A stretch of 64,000 nucleotides of DNA from Caballeronia sp. SBC1 (GTDB lineage Bacteria > Pseudomonadota > Gammaproteobacteria > Burkholderiales > Burkholderiaceae), in NCBI RefSeq assembly GCF_011493005.1, contig NZ_CP049156.1:1612001-1676000 (forward strand), given 5' to 3'. Position 1 is the first letter of the stretch. Each line of letters begins with the position of its first letter. Positions 53,633-63,754 of this stretch are shown piece by piece. A program made the position numbers and the translations under genes. The notes beneath the pieces were generated by a model. It searched no databases. It saw only the letters and a list, made by a program, of their open reading frames with translations, and was not told the origin of the DNA.

Positions 53633-54661
53633 TCATAGGGGATCGACTTCGCGACTGATTGCTGCTACCGCTTCCTGACGTGGCATGGTTCGCGCAAGCT
53701 TGCCGTCCCGCTCTTCCAGGATGGTCTGCACCAGGTAACGCGGCCGTGCGCGCACTTGCTGATAGATGCGGCCAATATATTCGCCGAGCAGCCCAAGCGC
53801 GAAGATGATTACGCCGAGCATGAAGAACGTGATAGCGAACAGCGTGAACACACCTTGTACTTCCGCGCCGAACATGAAGCGTCGAACCAACAGCAGCACG
53901 AACAGGGCCGCCGACGCAACAGACAGGATCACGCCGATGAACGACAACCACTGCAGCGGCACGACCGAGAATCCGGTCACCAGGTCGAAATTGAGGCGGA
54001 TCAGGCTGTACAGCGAGTACTTCGATTCACCCGCGAAGCGCTCTTCGTGTGCGACATCGATTTCAATCGGGTTCTGCGCAAACGTATAGGCCAACGCCGG
54101 AATGAAGGTATTGATTTCACCGCAGCGGTTGATGGTGTCAATGATGTGCCGGCTGTAACCGCGCAACATGCAACCCTGGTCGGTCATCCTGATGCGCGTG
54201 ATGCGCTCGCGCAGCCGGTTCATCAGGCGCGATGCTTTCTTGCGCCAAAAGCTGTCCTGGCGTTGCTGGCGAATCGTACCGACGTAGTCGTAACCCTCTC
54301 GCATCTTCTCGAGCAGCTTGGCAATTTCCTCGGGGGGATTCTGCAAGTCGGCGTCGAGCGTGATGACGCTTTCTCCGCGCGATTGTTCGAAGCCCGCAAG
54401 AATGGCCATGTGCTGGCCATAGTTGCCGTTCAGCAGGATCACGCGGGTCGTATCCGGTCGCGCGCGAAACTGCTGGGCAAGCAATGCCGCCGACTTGTCG
54501 CGGCTGCCGTCGTTGATGAAGATCACTTCATACGTTGCGCCGAGCGCGTCAAGCGCGGGATACAGGCGGGAGAAGAGGGCTGCGAGGCCTTCTTCTTCGT
54601 TGTACACCGGGACCACGACCGTTAATTCGGGGCCGGTCGGCAGAAAATCCGTTTGACTCAT
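53633..54661 (-). CDS. arnC: Undecaprenyl-phosphate Ara4FN transferase ArnC
   Basis: 342 residues from ATG 54661 (the frame is open 46 codons upstream). A GT2-type transferase: TVVVPVYNEEEGLAALFSRL, DXD-like TLDADLQNPPEE, then RMTDQGCMLRGYSRHIIDT. Two membrane segments lie near residues 235-300. It moves Ara4FN from UDP to undecaprenyl phosphate on the inner membrane. Confidence 0.94.
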   Translation of the reverse strand: MSQTDFLPTGPELTVVVPVYNEEEGLAALFSRLYPALDALGATYEVIFINDGSRDKSAALLAQQFRARPDTTRVILLNGNYGQHMAILAGFEQSRGESVITLDADLQNPPEEIAKLLEKMREGYDYVGTIRQQRQDSFWRKKASRLMNRLRERITRIRMTDQGCMLRGYSRHIIDTINRCGEINTFIPALAYTFAQNPIEIDVAHEERFAGESKYSLYSLIRLNFDLVTGFSVVPLQWLSFIGVILSVASAALFVLLLVRRFMFGAEVQGVFTLFAITFFMLGVIIFALGLLGEYIGRIYQQVRARPRYLVQTILEERDGKLARTMPRQEAVAAISREVDPL

Positions 54662-54761
54662 GTTGACGATGGTTCCGCTAGATGTCCGGGGTGATAAATG
54701 TGGTTCTTGTTTTGCTGTGCCATCCATGTGGCGTGCCTGCCTGCGGTGCCTTTCAGATGCA

Positions 54762-55925
54762 TTAGATCGCGTGCGCTGTGCAGATTTCGTTGACTGCATG
54801 CACGACGCGAGTCACGTCGTCCTGGGTCATCTGCGTGAACAGCGGCAGCGTGACCGTTGATGCGCCATATGTTTCGGCGTGCGGGAACATGCCTTCGTGA
54901 AATCCGCGTCCGCGATACAGCGTGAACAGGTGCAGCGCAGGGTAATGGACTCCCGTGCCAATGCCGCGTTCCTTCATCAGGCCCATGAACGCCGAGCGCG
55001 TAAGCGACAGGCGCTCGAGCGGCAGCGCGATCTGGAACATGTGCCAGTTGCTGTCGGTGAAATTCGGTACCGGCAATTGCACGCCCAGTCGCACGGCTGC
55101 ACCGTTCGCGAAACTCTCAAAGTATGCGCGCGCCAGCTCGCGGCGTTGTTCCGTGAAGCGCTCTACGTGCTTGAGCTGGCCCAGGCCGACGCGGGCGGCG
55201 ACGTCGGTGAGATTGTATTTGCCGCCGAGGAGATCGCAGTCCATGCCGTCAAAGCCGGTGCGCGTGATGCCTTGCAGCCGGTATTTTTGTGCGAGCACGG
55301 CTTCTTCCTCGTTATTCAGGACGAGCGCGCCGCCTTCGACCGACGTGACGTTCTTGTTCGCGTGAAAGCTAAACGAAATAATGTCCCCGAATGCGCCGAT
55401 CTTCTGGCCGCGCCAGGACGATCCAAACGCCTGGGCCGCGTCTTCGATCACGCGCAGGCCATGCTCGCGCGCAATGCCGTACAGCCGGTCCATATCGACA
55501 GGCAGGCCCGACAGGTACACCGGCAAGATTGCCTTGGTACGCGGAGTAATGGCCTTTTCGAGCAGATCCAGGTCGATATTGCGCGTGACCGGGTCAATAT
55601 CTGCGAACACGGGTGTAGCGCCTGTTTCAATGATCACATTGCTGGTCGAGACCCAGGTCATGGGTGTGGTGATGACTTCGTCGCCTTCGCCCACGCCCGC
55701 GATACGCAAGCCAATTTCCATGGTCGCCGTGCCGGAATTGAACGTGCGTACCGGGCGGCCACCGCAATAGGCGGACAGTTCGGCTTCGAACTGCTGGTTT
55801 TGCGGACCGGTCGTGATCCAGCCTGAACGCAGAACGTCGACGACGCCCTGAATCGTCTCTTCGTCGATCTCAGCGCGCACGAAAGGCAGAAAGGGAAGCG
55901 TATTAGAAGGCACGTTCTGGGTCAT
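54762..55925 (-). CDS. arnB: UDP-4-amino-4-deoxy-L-arabinose aminotransferase ArnB
   Basis: 387 residues from ATG 55925 (a longer frame to 56006 lacks a ribosome site). A DegT/DnrJ/EryC1-type PLP enzyme: the PLP Lys is in SFHANKNVTSVEGGALV, and VIEDAAQAFGSSWRG is typical. It aminates the 4-keto sugar made by the decarboxylase. It is next to arnE-like and arnC genes on the same strand. Confidence 0.95.
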   Translation of the reverse strand: MTQNVPSNTLPFLPFVRAEIDEETIQGVVDVLRSGWITTGPQNQQFEAELSAYCGGRPVRTFNSGTATMEIGLRIAGVGEGDEVITTPMTWVSTSNVIIETGATPVFADIDPVTRNIDLDLLEKAITPRTKAILPVYLSGLPVDMDRLYGIAREHGLRVIEDAAQAFGSSWRGQKIGAFGDIISFSFHANKNVTSVEGGALVLNNEEEAVLAQKYRLQGITRTGFDGMDCDLLGGKYNLTDVAARVGLGQLKHVERFTEQRRELARAYFESFANGAAVRLGVQLPVPNFTDSNWHMFQIALPLERLSLTRSAFMGLMKERGIGTGVHYPALHLFTLYRGRGFHEGMFPHAETYGASTVTLPLFTQMTQDDVTRVVHAVNEICTAHAI

Positions 55926-56037
55926 GGAATCTCTGCGAAGGAAAGGAACGGTGAGATTTTTGAAACACAGTCTTTGAAACACAGCGCCAGCTGGGTTCAG
56001 GCGCACTCAGGTGTGCCCGAGAGCCCGCCTGAGGCCT

Positions 56038-56409
56038 CTAGCCGCGCGTCAGCACCACGACGCCGATCAAAATAATGCCGATGCCTAGCAGTCGCTGCAA
56101 TGACAGGACTTCGCCAAATAAATACCACGCCGCGAACGCGTTCACCACGTAGCCTAGCGAGAGCATGGGGTAGGCGATCGAGACGTCGACCCGCGACAAT
56201 CCCACGATCCACACCACCACGCTGAACACGTAGCAGGTCAGTCCGCCGATGATCGGCCACTGCGTCGCGATCTTGAAACCGATAGGTACGATGTTTGCCG
56301 GGGTGAACTCGAAATGGCCCACGGCGTTCACGCCCGCTTTGAGCAGCAACTGCGCACCGGCGTTCAACATGACGCCGGTGATGATGCAAATGAAGGATAT
56401 CGGGTTCAT
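56038..56409 (-). CDS. Small EamA/SMR-type protein, ArnE-like
   Basis: 123 residues, four hydrophobic segments, about the size of ArnE/ArnF. GVMLNAGAQLLLKAGVNAVG is the first helix; VDVSIAYPMLSLGYVVNAFA the third. ArnE and ArnF together flip Ara4N-phosphoundecaprenol to the periplasm; only one such gene is in this cluster, so it may act as a homodimer. Proposed from position and size. Confidence 0.85.
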   Translation of the reverse strand: MNPISFICIITGVMLNAGAQLLLKAGVNAVGHFEFTPANIVPIGFKIATQWPIIGGLTCYVFSVVVWIVGLSRVDVSIAYPMLSLGYVVNAFAAWYLFGEVLSLQRLLGIGIILIGVVVLTRG

Positions 56410-56527
56410 CGTGGGCCGTAATAGGGTTTTTTTAGCGGAGCGCGGCGAGGCGGTAAGGCTTCGTATCGTCTCCGGCTTTTATATCCGCTGGCGGCCGGTG
56501 CTCCGGTCAACGCGCGGCGCCATTGTT

Positions 56528-58201
56528 TCAAGGCTGCGGTTTTTCGACAATGACCCTTCGGTCGTCGCGAGCAATAACCTGCATGGGCACGTGTTTCGCC
56601 AGCAACTCGTCATACCGGCCAGGTGGAATCAGCGCAAGGCCGTAGCGTTCGGCGTCCCAGCGCTGGATCCACTCGTCGATGGTCGGCACCCATTTCTGGG
56701 GTTCCGTCGTGACTCCGAACTTCAGTTCGTCGGGTTCCTGGACCATGATCATGGTGTGGCCGAGATAGAACGGCATGGTGTGATCGAGCTTCGCGACAGA
56801 GTAGAAGGGCGTGTCGGCCGGCAATTTGGCCATGGCAGCTTTCACCGCGGGCACCAACTGTACGCCCGAGCTTTCGCGGCCGAACACATCGTGGCCGGTG
56901 CCCGCGATCGTGCCCATTAGCAGCCAGGCCGTTCCCAGCAGCACCACGCCACCGATCGAACTGCGCCGGTTCAGCCAGATGGCCGCCAGCGTGACCACGA
57001 AGGCCACGGCCAGCGCGGCGTACACCCAGACCTGAAATTCCCTGTACAGCGCATTGGGCGTATGGCCACCGCCCATCCGGCCCAAAAAGATCGCGCCAAA
57101 AGCCGCCACGACAAGAAACACGGCGTATCCGGTCAGGTGCTTATGCCATTGGGCGCGCGTGAGCAGGGGCAGGTAGATAGCGATCAGCAGCGCAATGGAA
57201 GGCGCGATCGGCAGCGTGTACGACAACAGTTTCGAATGTGACGCGCTGAAGAACAAGAAGATAAACGCCGACCAGACCAGGAGCAGCATGACCGGCGCGA
57301 AGCCGTTTGGCTGGCGCGGTACCTTCAGCGCATGCCGCACACTCTGGAACGTCACCGAGAGCCAGGGCAGGAATCCGACAATCAGCACCGGTACGAAGTA
57401 ATAAAACGCACCCGGACGGTTCTGTTCGGGGGTGAGATACCGCTGGAACTGCTGCACGATGAAAAAGAAATTCAGGAACTCGGGGTTCTTGATCTGGACC
57501 AGAACGAACCACGGCGCGGCAATTATCAGGAACAGGATCAGCCCGCTGCCAATATAGAGCCGACGCCACAGCGCCCAGTCACGCGCGATCAACGTGTAGA
57601 GCACCAGCACCGCGCCCGGAAGGATCAGGCCGATCAGCCCCTTTGACAACAGCGCGAGCGCCATGCCGGCCCAGCAAAGCCACATCCAGAGGCGAACTTG
57701 GAGCGCCGGCAGGTTCGGACGCTGTGCTAGCAGCAAGCTGCAGAGCGTGAGTTGCATCCAGAACGACAGGCCCATATCGAGCGTGTCGAAATGGCCCATC
57801 AGGTTCCAGTACGGTGAAGTCGCGAGCACGACGGCCGCGCAAAACCCCGTTACGCTGTTGAACACCCGCGAGCCGGTGTAGCCGATCAGCAGCACGCCGG
57901 CAAAACCAGTCAGCGCGGTATAAAGGCGCGCCTGCCACTCGCCGATACCGAACCACGCGAACGTCAGCGCGTTCGCCCAGGTTTGCAGCGGAGGTTTTTC
58001 GAAATACTTGTACCCGTTGTAACGCGGTGTGATCCAGTCGCCGGTCACGAACATTTCGCGCGCCATTTCGGCGTAACGGCCTTCGTCGCTTGGGACGAGA
58101 TGGCGCAGGCCCAGCGGCGCGAACCAGATCACGGCGAGTGCAGCGATCAGCAATAAAAGCGAGAGGCGGGTGAGCGGTAGCCGGTAAGGCGTATCGTTCA
58201 T
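56528..58201 (-). CDS. arnT: Aminoarabinose-lipid A transferase ArnT
   Basis: 557 residues from ATG 58201 (an ATG 16 codons earlier is possible). A GT83-type membrane glycosyltransferase: first helix region with FAPLGLRHLVPSDEGRYAEM, TGDWITPRYNGYKYFEKPPL in the first periplasmic loop, then about a dozen membrane segments and a soluble C-terminus. It adds Ara4N to lipid A on the periplasmic side, giving lower negative charge and polymyxin tolerance. Confidence 0.95.
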   Translation of the reverse strand: MNDTPYRLPLTRLSLLLLIAALAVIWFAPLGLRHLVPSDEGRYAEMAREMFVTGDWITPRYNGYKYFEKPPLQTWANALTFAWFGIGEWQARLYTALTGFAGVLLIGYTGSRVFNSVTGFCAAVVLATSPYWNLMGHFDTLDMGLSFWMQLTLCSLLLAQRPNLPALQVRLWMWLCWAGMALALLSKGLIGLILPGAVLVLYTLIARDWALWRRLYIGSGLILFLIIAAPWFVLVQIKNPEFLNFFFIVQQFQRYLTPEQNRPGAFYYFVPVLIVGFLPWLSVTFQSVRHALKVPRQPNGFAPVMLLLVWSAFIFLFFSASHSKLLSYTLPIAPSIALLIAIYLPLLTRAQWHKHLTGYAVFLVVAAFGAIFLGRMGGGHTPNALYREFQVWVYAALAVAFVVTLAAIWLNRRSSIGGVVLLGTAWLLMGTIAGTGHDVFGRESSGVQLVPAVKAAMAKLPADTPFYSVAKLDHTMPFYLGHTMIMVQEPDELKFGVTTEPQKWVPTIDEWIQRWDAERYGLALIPPGRYDELLAKHVPMQVIARDDRRVIVEKPQP

Positions 58202-58585
58202 GAGAGTCGACCTGTCCGATGCCGCTTTAGCGGCGCTAGCAAAATCCATGGGGGGCTCGAGTTTGGCGCATTAAGGCTTAAGACCGGCTTACGGGACAAG
58301 TTTCGCCGCGTACCCGGTGACCGCCCAGCCCATGCAGGTTCCGCTGCTTTGACGAAGCGCACAAGCCAGCCAAACGGCCAGTCCTTGTGCCTTTGGCTGT
58401 GCGGCAAGCGGTCACGGGTCAGTGCGTCATCCGGCAGTGCGCAGAAAACAGGCGCCACCGATGCCGATACCCGTACCGACATCGACGCCGGGCGGCAGTT
58501 TATCGCACTGGCGCCCCGAATCCGCGTCCGCGCGTTGTGGCGGCGTTCGCGCCGGCATCCGCCAACTTGCGCCGGCGCGCCGGGA
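58202..58585. other. Gap upstream of arnT
   Basis: No supported gene on either strand. Likely holds the promoter of the arn cluster, but no clear -35/-10 pair or PmrA-type box was found by eye. Confidence 0.4.
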
Positions 58586-58960
58586 TCACGCTTCGATCAG
58601 CAGCGCAGCCGCGACCCGGCGGCCTTCCGACATGAGAATGTTGTAAGTACGGCATGCGGCGCCGAAATCCATTGTCTCCACGCCAATGCGTTGCTGGGAA
58701 AGCTTGGCGACAAGTCGCGGATGGGGAAAACGCAGGCGCGCACCGCTGCCGAACACAACGACTTCAGGTGTCATCGCGATGAGCTCGTCAAAATCTTCGG
58801 GCGTCAGCGCCTCGAACGACGACACAGGCCACGCGATCACTGGCGCTTCCGGCATCACGATGATGCTGCCTTCATGGCGTTGCAGATTGATCGCGACGTA
58901 GTCGGCGCCGTAACTCGTGATGGTATTGAGCGCGCCGCTGGCTTCCTGGTGTAATTTCAA
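58586..58960 (-). CDS. Mth938-like domain protein (DUF498)
   Basis: 124 residues from a TTG at 58960 with GGAA ahead, which gives KLHQEASGALNTITSYGADY and the family's usual length; the open frame extends to 59086 but the extra part lacks homology-like content. VMPEAPVIAWPVSSFEAL and VVFGSGARLRFPHPRL are family motifs. A small alpha/beta fold; function in bacteria is not settled. Minus strand, upstream of arnT but 384 bp away. Confidence 0.85.
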   Translation of the reverse strand: MKLHQEASGALNTITSYGADYVAINLQRHEGSIIVMPEAPVIAWPVSSFEALTPEDFDELIAMTPEVVVFGSGARLRFPHPRLVAKLSQQRIGVETMDFGAACRTYNILMSEGRRVAAALLIEA

Positions 58961-59503
58961 ATCGATATTCCGACAGGCAAGTTGATGGCGAAGGGTGACT
59001 GCGCGAGCGGCCTGTGACAACCGGTTGGCCTGGCGCGCAATGCAGCTTTCATCGGCTCGCGTGCACTGGATGAAGCCAATGTGCACGCGTTTTGCCGGTG
59101 GCGCATTGCGAAAGTCACGGATAATCCGCTAAATTATAACTTTTCAGCCGCCAGCGGGTTGCGAGCCCGGGTGGCGCGATGCATCGCGTGCCGCCACAAG
59201 CTGCTTGCCGACACGCAATCGGGCGTTTTGCCTTGGCCTGATGGCCATAAGCTCACACGATTCCGCCCAAACCTGCCTCTATCCGACGCATTTTCGCTAG
59301 ACTGCCTGTTCCGCGTCGCTACTCAGGGTTTCTGCGCGGTGTCCAGTCCGTTTGAGGTCTCGCTTTGACGTGTTTTCGGGCTCCGGGTTCGAAGCGCCGG
59401 GCGAAGACACCGGCGTGACCCGCGCTGCATTGAGTCCGCGGACCGGACTTGTCAATTTTATTTGCCGGTTTTCCTGATCCAGAGCCTGATTTCCAGTAAC
59501 CCA
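58961..59503. other. Divergent intergenic region
   Basis: 543 bp between the Mth938-like gene and the aminotransferase. An AT-rich core near 59131-59146 (CTAAATTATAAC) may hold a -10 box. Apart from that no gene, repeat or strong hairpin was seen. Confidence 0.45.
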
Positions 59504-60757
59504 GTGAGCTTTCCCGCCGTGAAACCGATTCTAAAATCCAATAAATTGCAGAACGTCTGTTATGACATCCGCGGTCCCGTGCTTGAGCACGCGAAGCGGC
59601 TGGAGGACGAGGGCCACCGGATCATCAAGCTCAACATTGGCAACCTGGCCTCGTTCGGCTTCGACGCGCCGGACGAGATCATTCAGGACATGATCCGCAA
59701 CCTGCCGACCTCGTCGGGTTATTCGGACTCGAAAGGCGTGTTCGCCGCGCGCAAGGCGATCATGCATTACAGCCAGCAAAAGGGCGTGGCGGGCGTTGAG
59801 CTGGACGACATCTACATTGGCAACGGCGCTTCCGAGTTGATCGTGATGGCCATGCAGGGCCTGCTCAACGACGGCGACGAAGTGCTGCTGCCCGCCCCGG
59901 ACTATCCGTTGTGGACGGCTGCGGTGAGCTTGTCTTCCGGGACGCCGGTGCATTATCTCTGCGACGAATCCGCCGACTGGATGCCCGATCTCGACGACCT
60001 GCGCTCGAAGATCACGCCGAACACGAAGGCGCTCGTCATCATCAATCCGAACAACCCGACCGGCGCGCTGTATTCGGACGAACTATTGCTTGAAATGATC
60101 GAACTGGCGCGCAAGCATGGCCTGATCATTTTTGCCGACGAGGTCTACGACAAGATCGTCTACGACGGCCGCAAGCACACGGCGGTGGGGGCGTTGTCCG
60201 AAGACGTGCTGACGGTCACGTTCAATAGTTTGTCGAAGAGTTACCGTGCTTGTGGGTATCGCGCGGGCTGGATGTTCATCTCCGGCCTGACGGGTGAAAA
60301 CCGCCGCATTGCCCATGACTATATGGAAGGGCTCGGCATCCTGGCCTCCATGCGCCTGTGCGCGAACGTGCCAGGGCAGTACGCCATCCAGACGGCGCTG
60401 GGCGGTTACCAAAGCATCAACGACCTGATCGTGCCGGGCGGCCGGCTCTTCAAGCAGCGGGAACTCGCCTACGACATGCTCACCGCCATTCCCGGCGTGA
60501 GCTGCGTGAAGCCGCAGGCCGCGCTGTACATGTTCCCGAAGCTCGACCACAAGATGTATCCGATCGTCGACGATCAGCAGTTCATTACGGATCTGTTGCT
60601 CGAAGAACGCACGCTGCTTGTGCAGGGAACCGGCTTCAACTGGCCGGCGCCCGATCATTTTCGCGTGGTGTTCCTGCCGAACGTGGATGATCTCGCTGAC
60701 TCCATCAACCGTATCGCGCGCTTTCTCGATGGCTATCGAAAGCGTCACTCTGTCTAA
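59504..60757 (+). CDS. Aminotransferase, alanine-synthesising AlaC type
   Basis: 417 residues from GTG 59504 (VSFPAVKPILKSNKL); a GTG at 59519 is almost as likely. A fold type I PLP enzyme: SLSKSYRACGYRAGWMF has the PLP Lys; INPNNPTGALYSDELLLEM and FADEVYDKIVYDG are standard. Similar proteins form alanine from pyruvate and glutamate. hom follows 27 bp later and thrC after that, so the three are probably one operon. Confidence 0.9.
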   Translation: MSFPAVKPILKSNKLQNVCYDIRGPVLEHAKRLEDEGHRIIKLNIGNLASFGFDAPDEIIQDMIRNLPTSSGYSDSKGVFAARKAIMHYSQQKGVAGVELDDIYIGNGASELIVMAMQGLLNDGDEVLLPAPDYPLWTAAVSLSSGTPVHYLCDESADWMPDLDDLRSKITPNTKALVIINPNNPTGALYSDELLLEMIELARKHGLIIFADEVYDKIVYDGRKHTAVGALSEDVLTVTFNSLSKSYRACGYRAGWMFISGLTGENRRIAHDYMEGLGILASMRLCANVPGQYAIQTALGGYQSINDLIVPGGRLFKQRELAYDMLTAIPGVSCVKPQAALYMFPKLDHKMYPIVDDQQFITDLLLEERTLLVQGTGFNWPAPDHFRVVFLPNVDDLADSINRIARFLDGYRKRHSV

Positions 60758-60784
60758 AACCTCTCTTATAAGACTCACGCTGCA

Positions 60785-62101
60785 ATGGAACCGATCAAAG
60801 TTGGCCTGCTGGGCTTCGGCACCGTCGGCAGCGGCACCTTCACGGTGCTGCGCCGCAATCAGGAAGAAATCAAACGGCGCGCCGGACGGGGCATCGAAAT
60901 TACGCGCATCGCGGTGCGCACGCCGTCGAAGGTGCAGGGCGTGGCGGGCATTGACGTCACGACCGACTTCAACGCCGTCGTCGACGATCCTTCCATCGAT
61001 ATCGTTGCCGAGATGATCGGCGGCACGGGCGTCGCGCGTGAACTGGTGCTGCGCGCGATCGCCAACGGCAAGCATGTGGTGACGGCGAACAAGGCGCTCC
61101 TCGCCGTGCACGGCAGCGAGATTTTCGAAGCGGCGAGCAAGAAGGGCGTGATGGTCGCGTTCGAAGCGGCGGTGGCGGGCGGCATTCCGATCATCAAGGC
61201 GCTGCGCGAAGGGCTGACGGCGAACCGGATCGAGTACATCGCGGGCATCATCAACGGCACGACGAACTACATTCTTTCGGAGATGCGCGACCGTGGGCTC
61301 GACTTCGCGACCGCGCTGAAAGCGGCCCAGGACCTCGGTTATGCCGAAGCCGATCCGACCTTCGACATTGAAGGCGTGGACGCCGCGCACAAGATCACGA
61401 TCATGAGCGCGATCGCGTTCGGCGTGCCCGTTCAATTCGACCGGGCTTACGTGGAAGGGATCAGCAAGCTCGACGCGATCGATATCCGCTACGCGGAAGA
61501 TCTCGGCTACAGGATCAAGTTGCTGGGCATTGCGCGGCGCACGGAGAAGGGCATCGAGTTGCGCACGCATCCCACGCTGGTTCCGGAGAAGCGCTTGCTG
61601 GCGAATGTTGAAGGGGCGATGAACGCGGTGGTAGTCCATGGCGACGCCGTGGGCACCACGCTTTATTACGGCAAGGGCGCCGGCGCTGAGCCAACCGCAT
61701 CGGCTGTGGTCGCCGACCTCGTGGACGTCACACGCCTGCATACGGCGGATCCCGAGCATCGTGTGCCGCATCTCGCGTTCCAGCAGGACAGCTTGGCCAA
61801 TACGCCGATCCTGCCGATCGAAGAAGTCACGAGCAGCTACTACCTGCGCCTGCGCGTGGCCGATGTCACCGGCGTGCTCGCGAACATCACGCGGATTCTC
61901 GCCGACAAGGCCATTTCCATCGATGCATTGCTGCAGAAGGAATCCGAGCACGTCGACGGCGAGGATAAGGGCGAAACCGACATCATCCTGATCACGCACG
62001 AGACGGTCGAAAAGGAAATCAACGCTGCGATCACGCAGATCCAGGCGCTCTCCACCGTGGTTTCGAAAGTGACGAAGCTGCGCATGGAAGGATTGAAATA
62101 G
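60785..62101 (+). CDS. hom: Homoserine dehydrogenase
   Basis: 438 residues, ATG 60785. NAD(P) loop GLLGFGTVGSGTF, then ANKALLAVHGSEIFEAA; the substrate-site text is GIINGTTNYILSEMRDRGLD, and AEADPTFDIEGVDAAHK holds catalytic residues. A C-terminal ACT domain (about 350-438; RLRVADVTGVLANITRILAD) is the usual site of threonine feedback. It makes homoserine from aspartate semialdehyde. Confidence 0.97.
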   Translation: MEPIKVGLLGFGTVGSGTFTVLRRNQEEIKRRAGRGIEITRIAVRTPSKVQGVAGIDVTTDFNAVVDDPSIDIVAEMIGGTGVARELVLRAIANGKHVVTANKALLAVHGSEIFEAASKKGVMVAFEAAVAGGIPIIKALREGLTANRIEYIAGIINGTTNYILSEMRDRGLDFATALKAAQDLGYAEADPTFDIEGVDAAHKITIMSAIAFGVPVQFDRAYVEGISKLDAIDIRYAEDLGYRIKLLGIARRTEKGIELRTHPTLVPEKRLLANVEGAMNAVVVHGDAVGTTLYYGKGAGAEPTASAVVADLVDVTRLHTADPEHRVPHLAFQQDSLANTPILPIEEVTSSYYLRLRVADVTGVLANITRILADKAISIDALLQKESEHVDGEDKGETDIILITHETVEKEINAAITQIQALSTVVSKVTKLRMEGLK

Positions 62102-62110
62102 GGCTTTAAA

Positions 62111-63556
62111 ATGAACTACATCTCCACCCGCGGCGCCGGTTTCGGCGAAAGCCATTCTTTCTCCGACATCCTGCTCGGCGGTCTCGCCAAGGACGGCGGC
62201 CTGTATTTGCCCGCTGAATATCCGCGCGTCACGGCGCAAGAACTGACTGCGTGGCGCACGCTGTCGTATGCGGATCTGGCCTACGAAATCCTGCGCAAAT
62301 TCAGCGACGACATTTTCGACGAAGATCTGCGCTCGCTCACGCGCCGTACTTACACGGCCGGCACGTACAGCAATGTTCGCGATCATGAAAGCGCGTCGCA
62401 GATTACGCCTCTGAAAACGCTGGGCGAAGAGGGCGGCACAACGATCTCGCTGCTGGAATTGTCGAACGGACCCACGCTCGCGTTCAAGGACATGGCCATG
62501 CAGTTGCTCGGCAACCTGTTCGAGTACACGCTGGCCAAAGAGGGGCAGACGCTGAACATTCTTGGCGCCACCTCGGGCGACACGGGCAGCGCGGCCGAAT
62601 ACGCCATGCGCGGCAAGCAGGGCGTGCGCGTTTTCATGCTGTCCCCGCATCAGAAGATGAGCGCGTTCCAGACGGCGCAGATGTTTTCGCTGCAGGATCC
62701 GAACATCTTCAACCTGGCGGTGATCGGCAACTTCGACAATTGTCAGGACATTGTTAAAGCGGTGTCGAACGATCACGCGTTCAAAGCGGCTAACAAGATC
62801 GGCACGGTCAATTCGATCAACTGGGCACGCGTGGTTGCGCAGGTCGTGTATTACTTCAAGGGCTACTTCGCCGCGACAAAGTCGAACGCCGAGCGGGTGT
62901 CGTTTACGGTGCCATCGGGCAATTTCGGCAATGTGTGCGCCGGGCATATCGCGCGCATGATGGGTTTGCCGATCGAGCAACTGGTCGTCGCCACGAATGA
63001 AAACGACGTGCTCGACGAGTTTTTCCGCACCGGGGTTTATCGCGTGCGCACAGCAGCCGAGACGTACCACACGACCAGTCCGAGCATGGATATCTCGAAG
63101 GCGTCGAATTTCGAGCGTTTTGTGTTCGATCTGCTTGGCCGCGATCCCGCGCGCGTGCTGCAGCTGTTCCGGGATGTGGAAGAAAAGGGTGGATTTGATC
63201 TTGCGGCCAGCGGCGACTTTGCGCGCGTGCAGGAATTTGGTTTTGTGTCGGGACGCAGCAGCCATGCGGACCGTGTGGACACCATTCGCGACGCGTTCAA
63301 GCGTTACGGCACCATGATCGATACCCACACGGCCGATGGCCTGAAGGTGGCGCGCGAACACCTGACACCGGGCGTGCCAATGATCGTGCTGGAAACCGCT
63401 CAGCCGATCAAATTCGGCGAAACTATCCGGGAAGCGCTTGAGCGTGAACCGGAACGGCCGGCGGCGTTTATTGGTATTGAAGAATTGCCACAGAAATTCG
63501 ATATCGTGGCGGCCGAGGTGAGCCTCGTGAAGGCGTACATCGCGGAGCGCATCTAG
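62111..63556 (+). CDS. thrC: Threonine synthase
   Basis: 481 residues, starts 9 bp after hom. The N-terminal MNYISTRGAGFGESHSFSDI is typical of the long bacterial class. The PLP Lys is in NGPTLAFKDMAMQLLGNLFE; the phosphate loop is GATSGDTGSAAEYAMRG. It converts phosphohomoserine to threonine. The thrB gene is not in this window. Confidence 0.97.
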   Translation: MNYISTRGAGFGESHSFSDILLGGLAKDGGLYLPAEYPRVTAQELTAWRTLSYADLAYEILRKFSDDIFDEDLRSLTRRTYTAGTYSNVRDHESASQITPLKTLGEEGGTTISLLELSNGPTLAFKDMAMQLLGNLFEYTLAKEGQTLNILGATSGDTGSAAEYAMRGKQGVRVFMLSPHQKMSAFQTAQMFSLQDPNIFNLAVIGNFDNCQDIVKAVSNDHAFKAANKIGTVNSINWARVVAQVVYYFKGYFAATKSNAERVSFTVPSGNFGNVCAGHIARMMGLPIEQLVVATNENDVLDEFFRTGVYRVRTAAETYHTTSPSMDISKASNFERFVFDLLGRDPARVLQLFRDVEEKGGFDLAASGDFARVQEFGFVSGRSSHADRVDTIRDAFKRYGTMIDTHTADGLKVAREHLTPGVPMIVLETAQPIKFGETIREALEREPERPAAFIGIEELPQKFDIVAAEVSLVKAYIAERI

Positions 63557-63631
63557 GCGCAGGACAGGCGGCAGCGAGCGGGTTCGGGCAACCGGCAACG
63601 CCGCTCGCGGCATCGTTCGCGGCGTCATTGA

Positions 63632-63654
63632 AAGGCCGCTGGAAGTGCGGCCTT
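63632..63654. terminator. Hairpin after thrC
   Basis: Stem AAGGCCGC / GCGGCCTT with a 7-nt loop, about 75 bp after the thrC stop; only a weak T content follows. Confidence 0.4.
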
Positions 63655-63754
63655 CGCATTCGCACGTGCAGCTTTCCGCTGCAATGCCGCAATTCGTCCC
63701 AAAAACTGCTAAAATTGCAGGTTTTTCGCCGTACACCATTCAAAAGGACGCGCT

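Noticed and set aside
60083..63739. Open frame of over 1200 codons on the minus strand
   Set aside because: Antisense shadow of the aminotransferase, hom and thrC genes; high-GC codon bias keeps the opposite frame open. Composition is Arg/His-rich without motifs.
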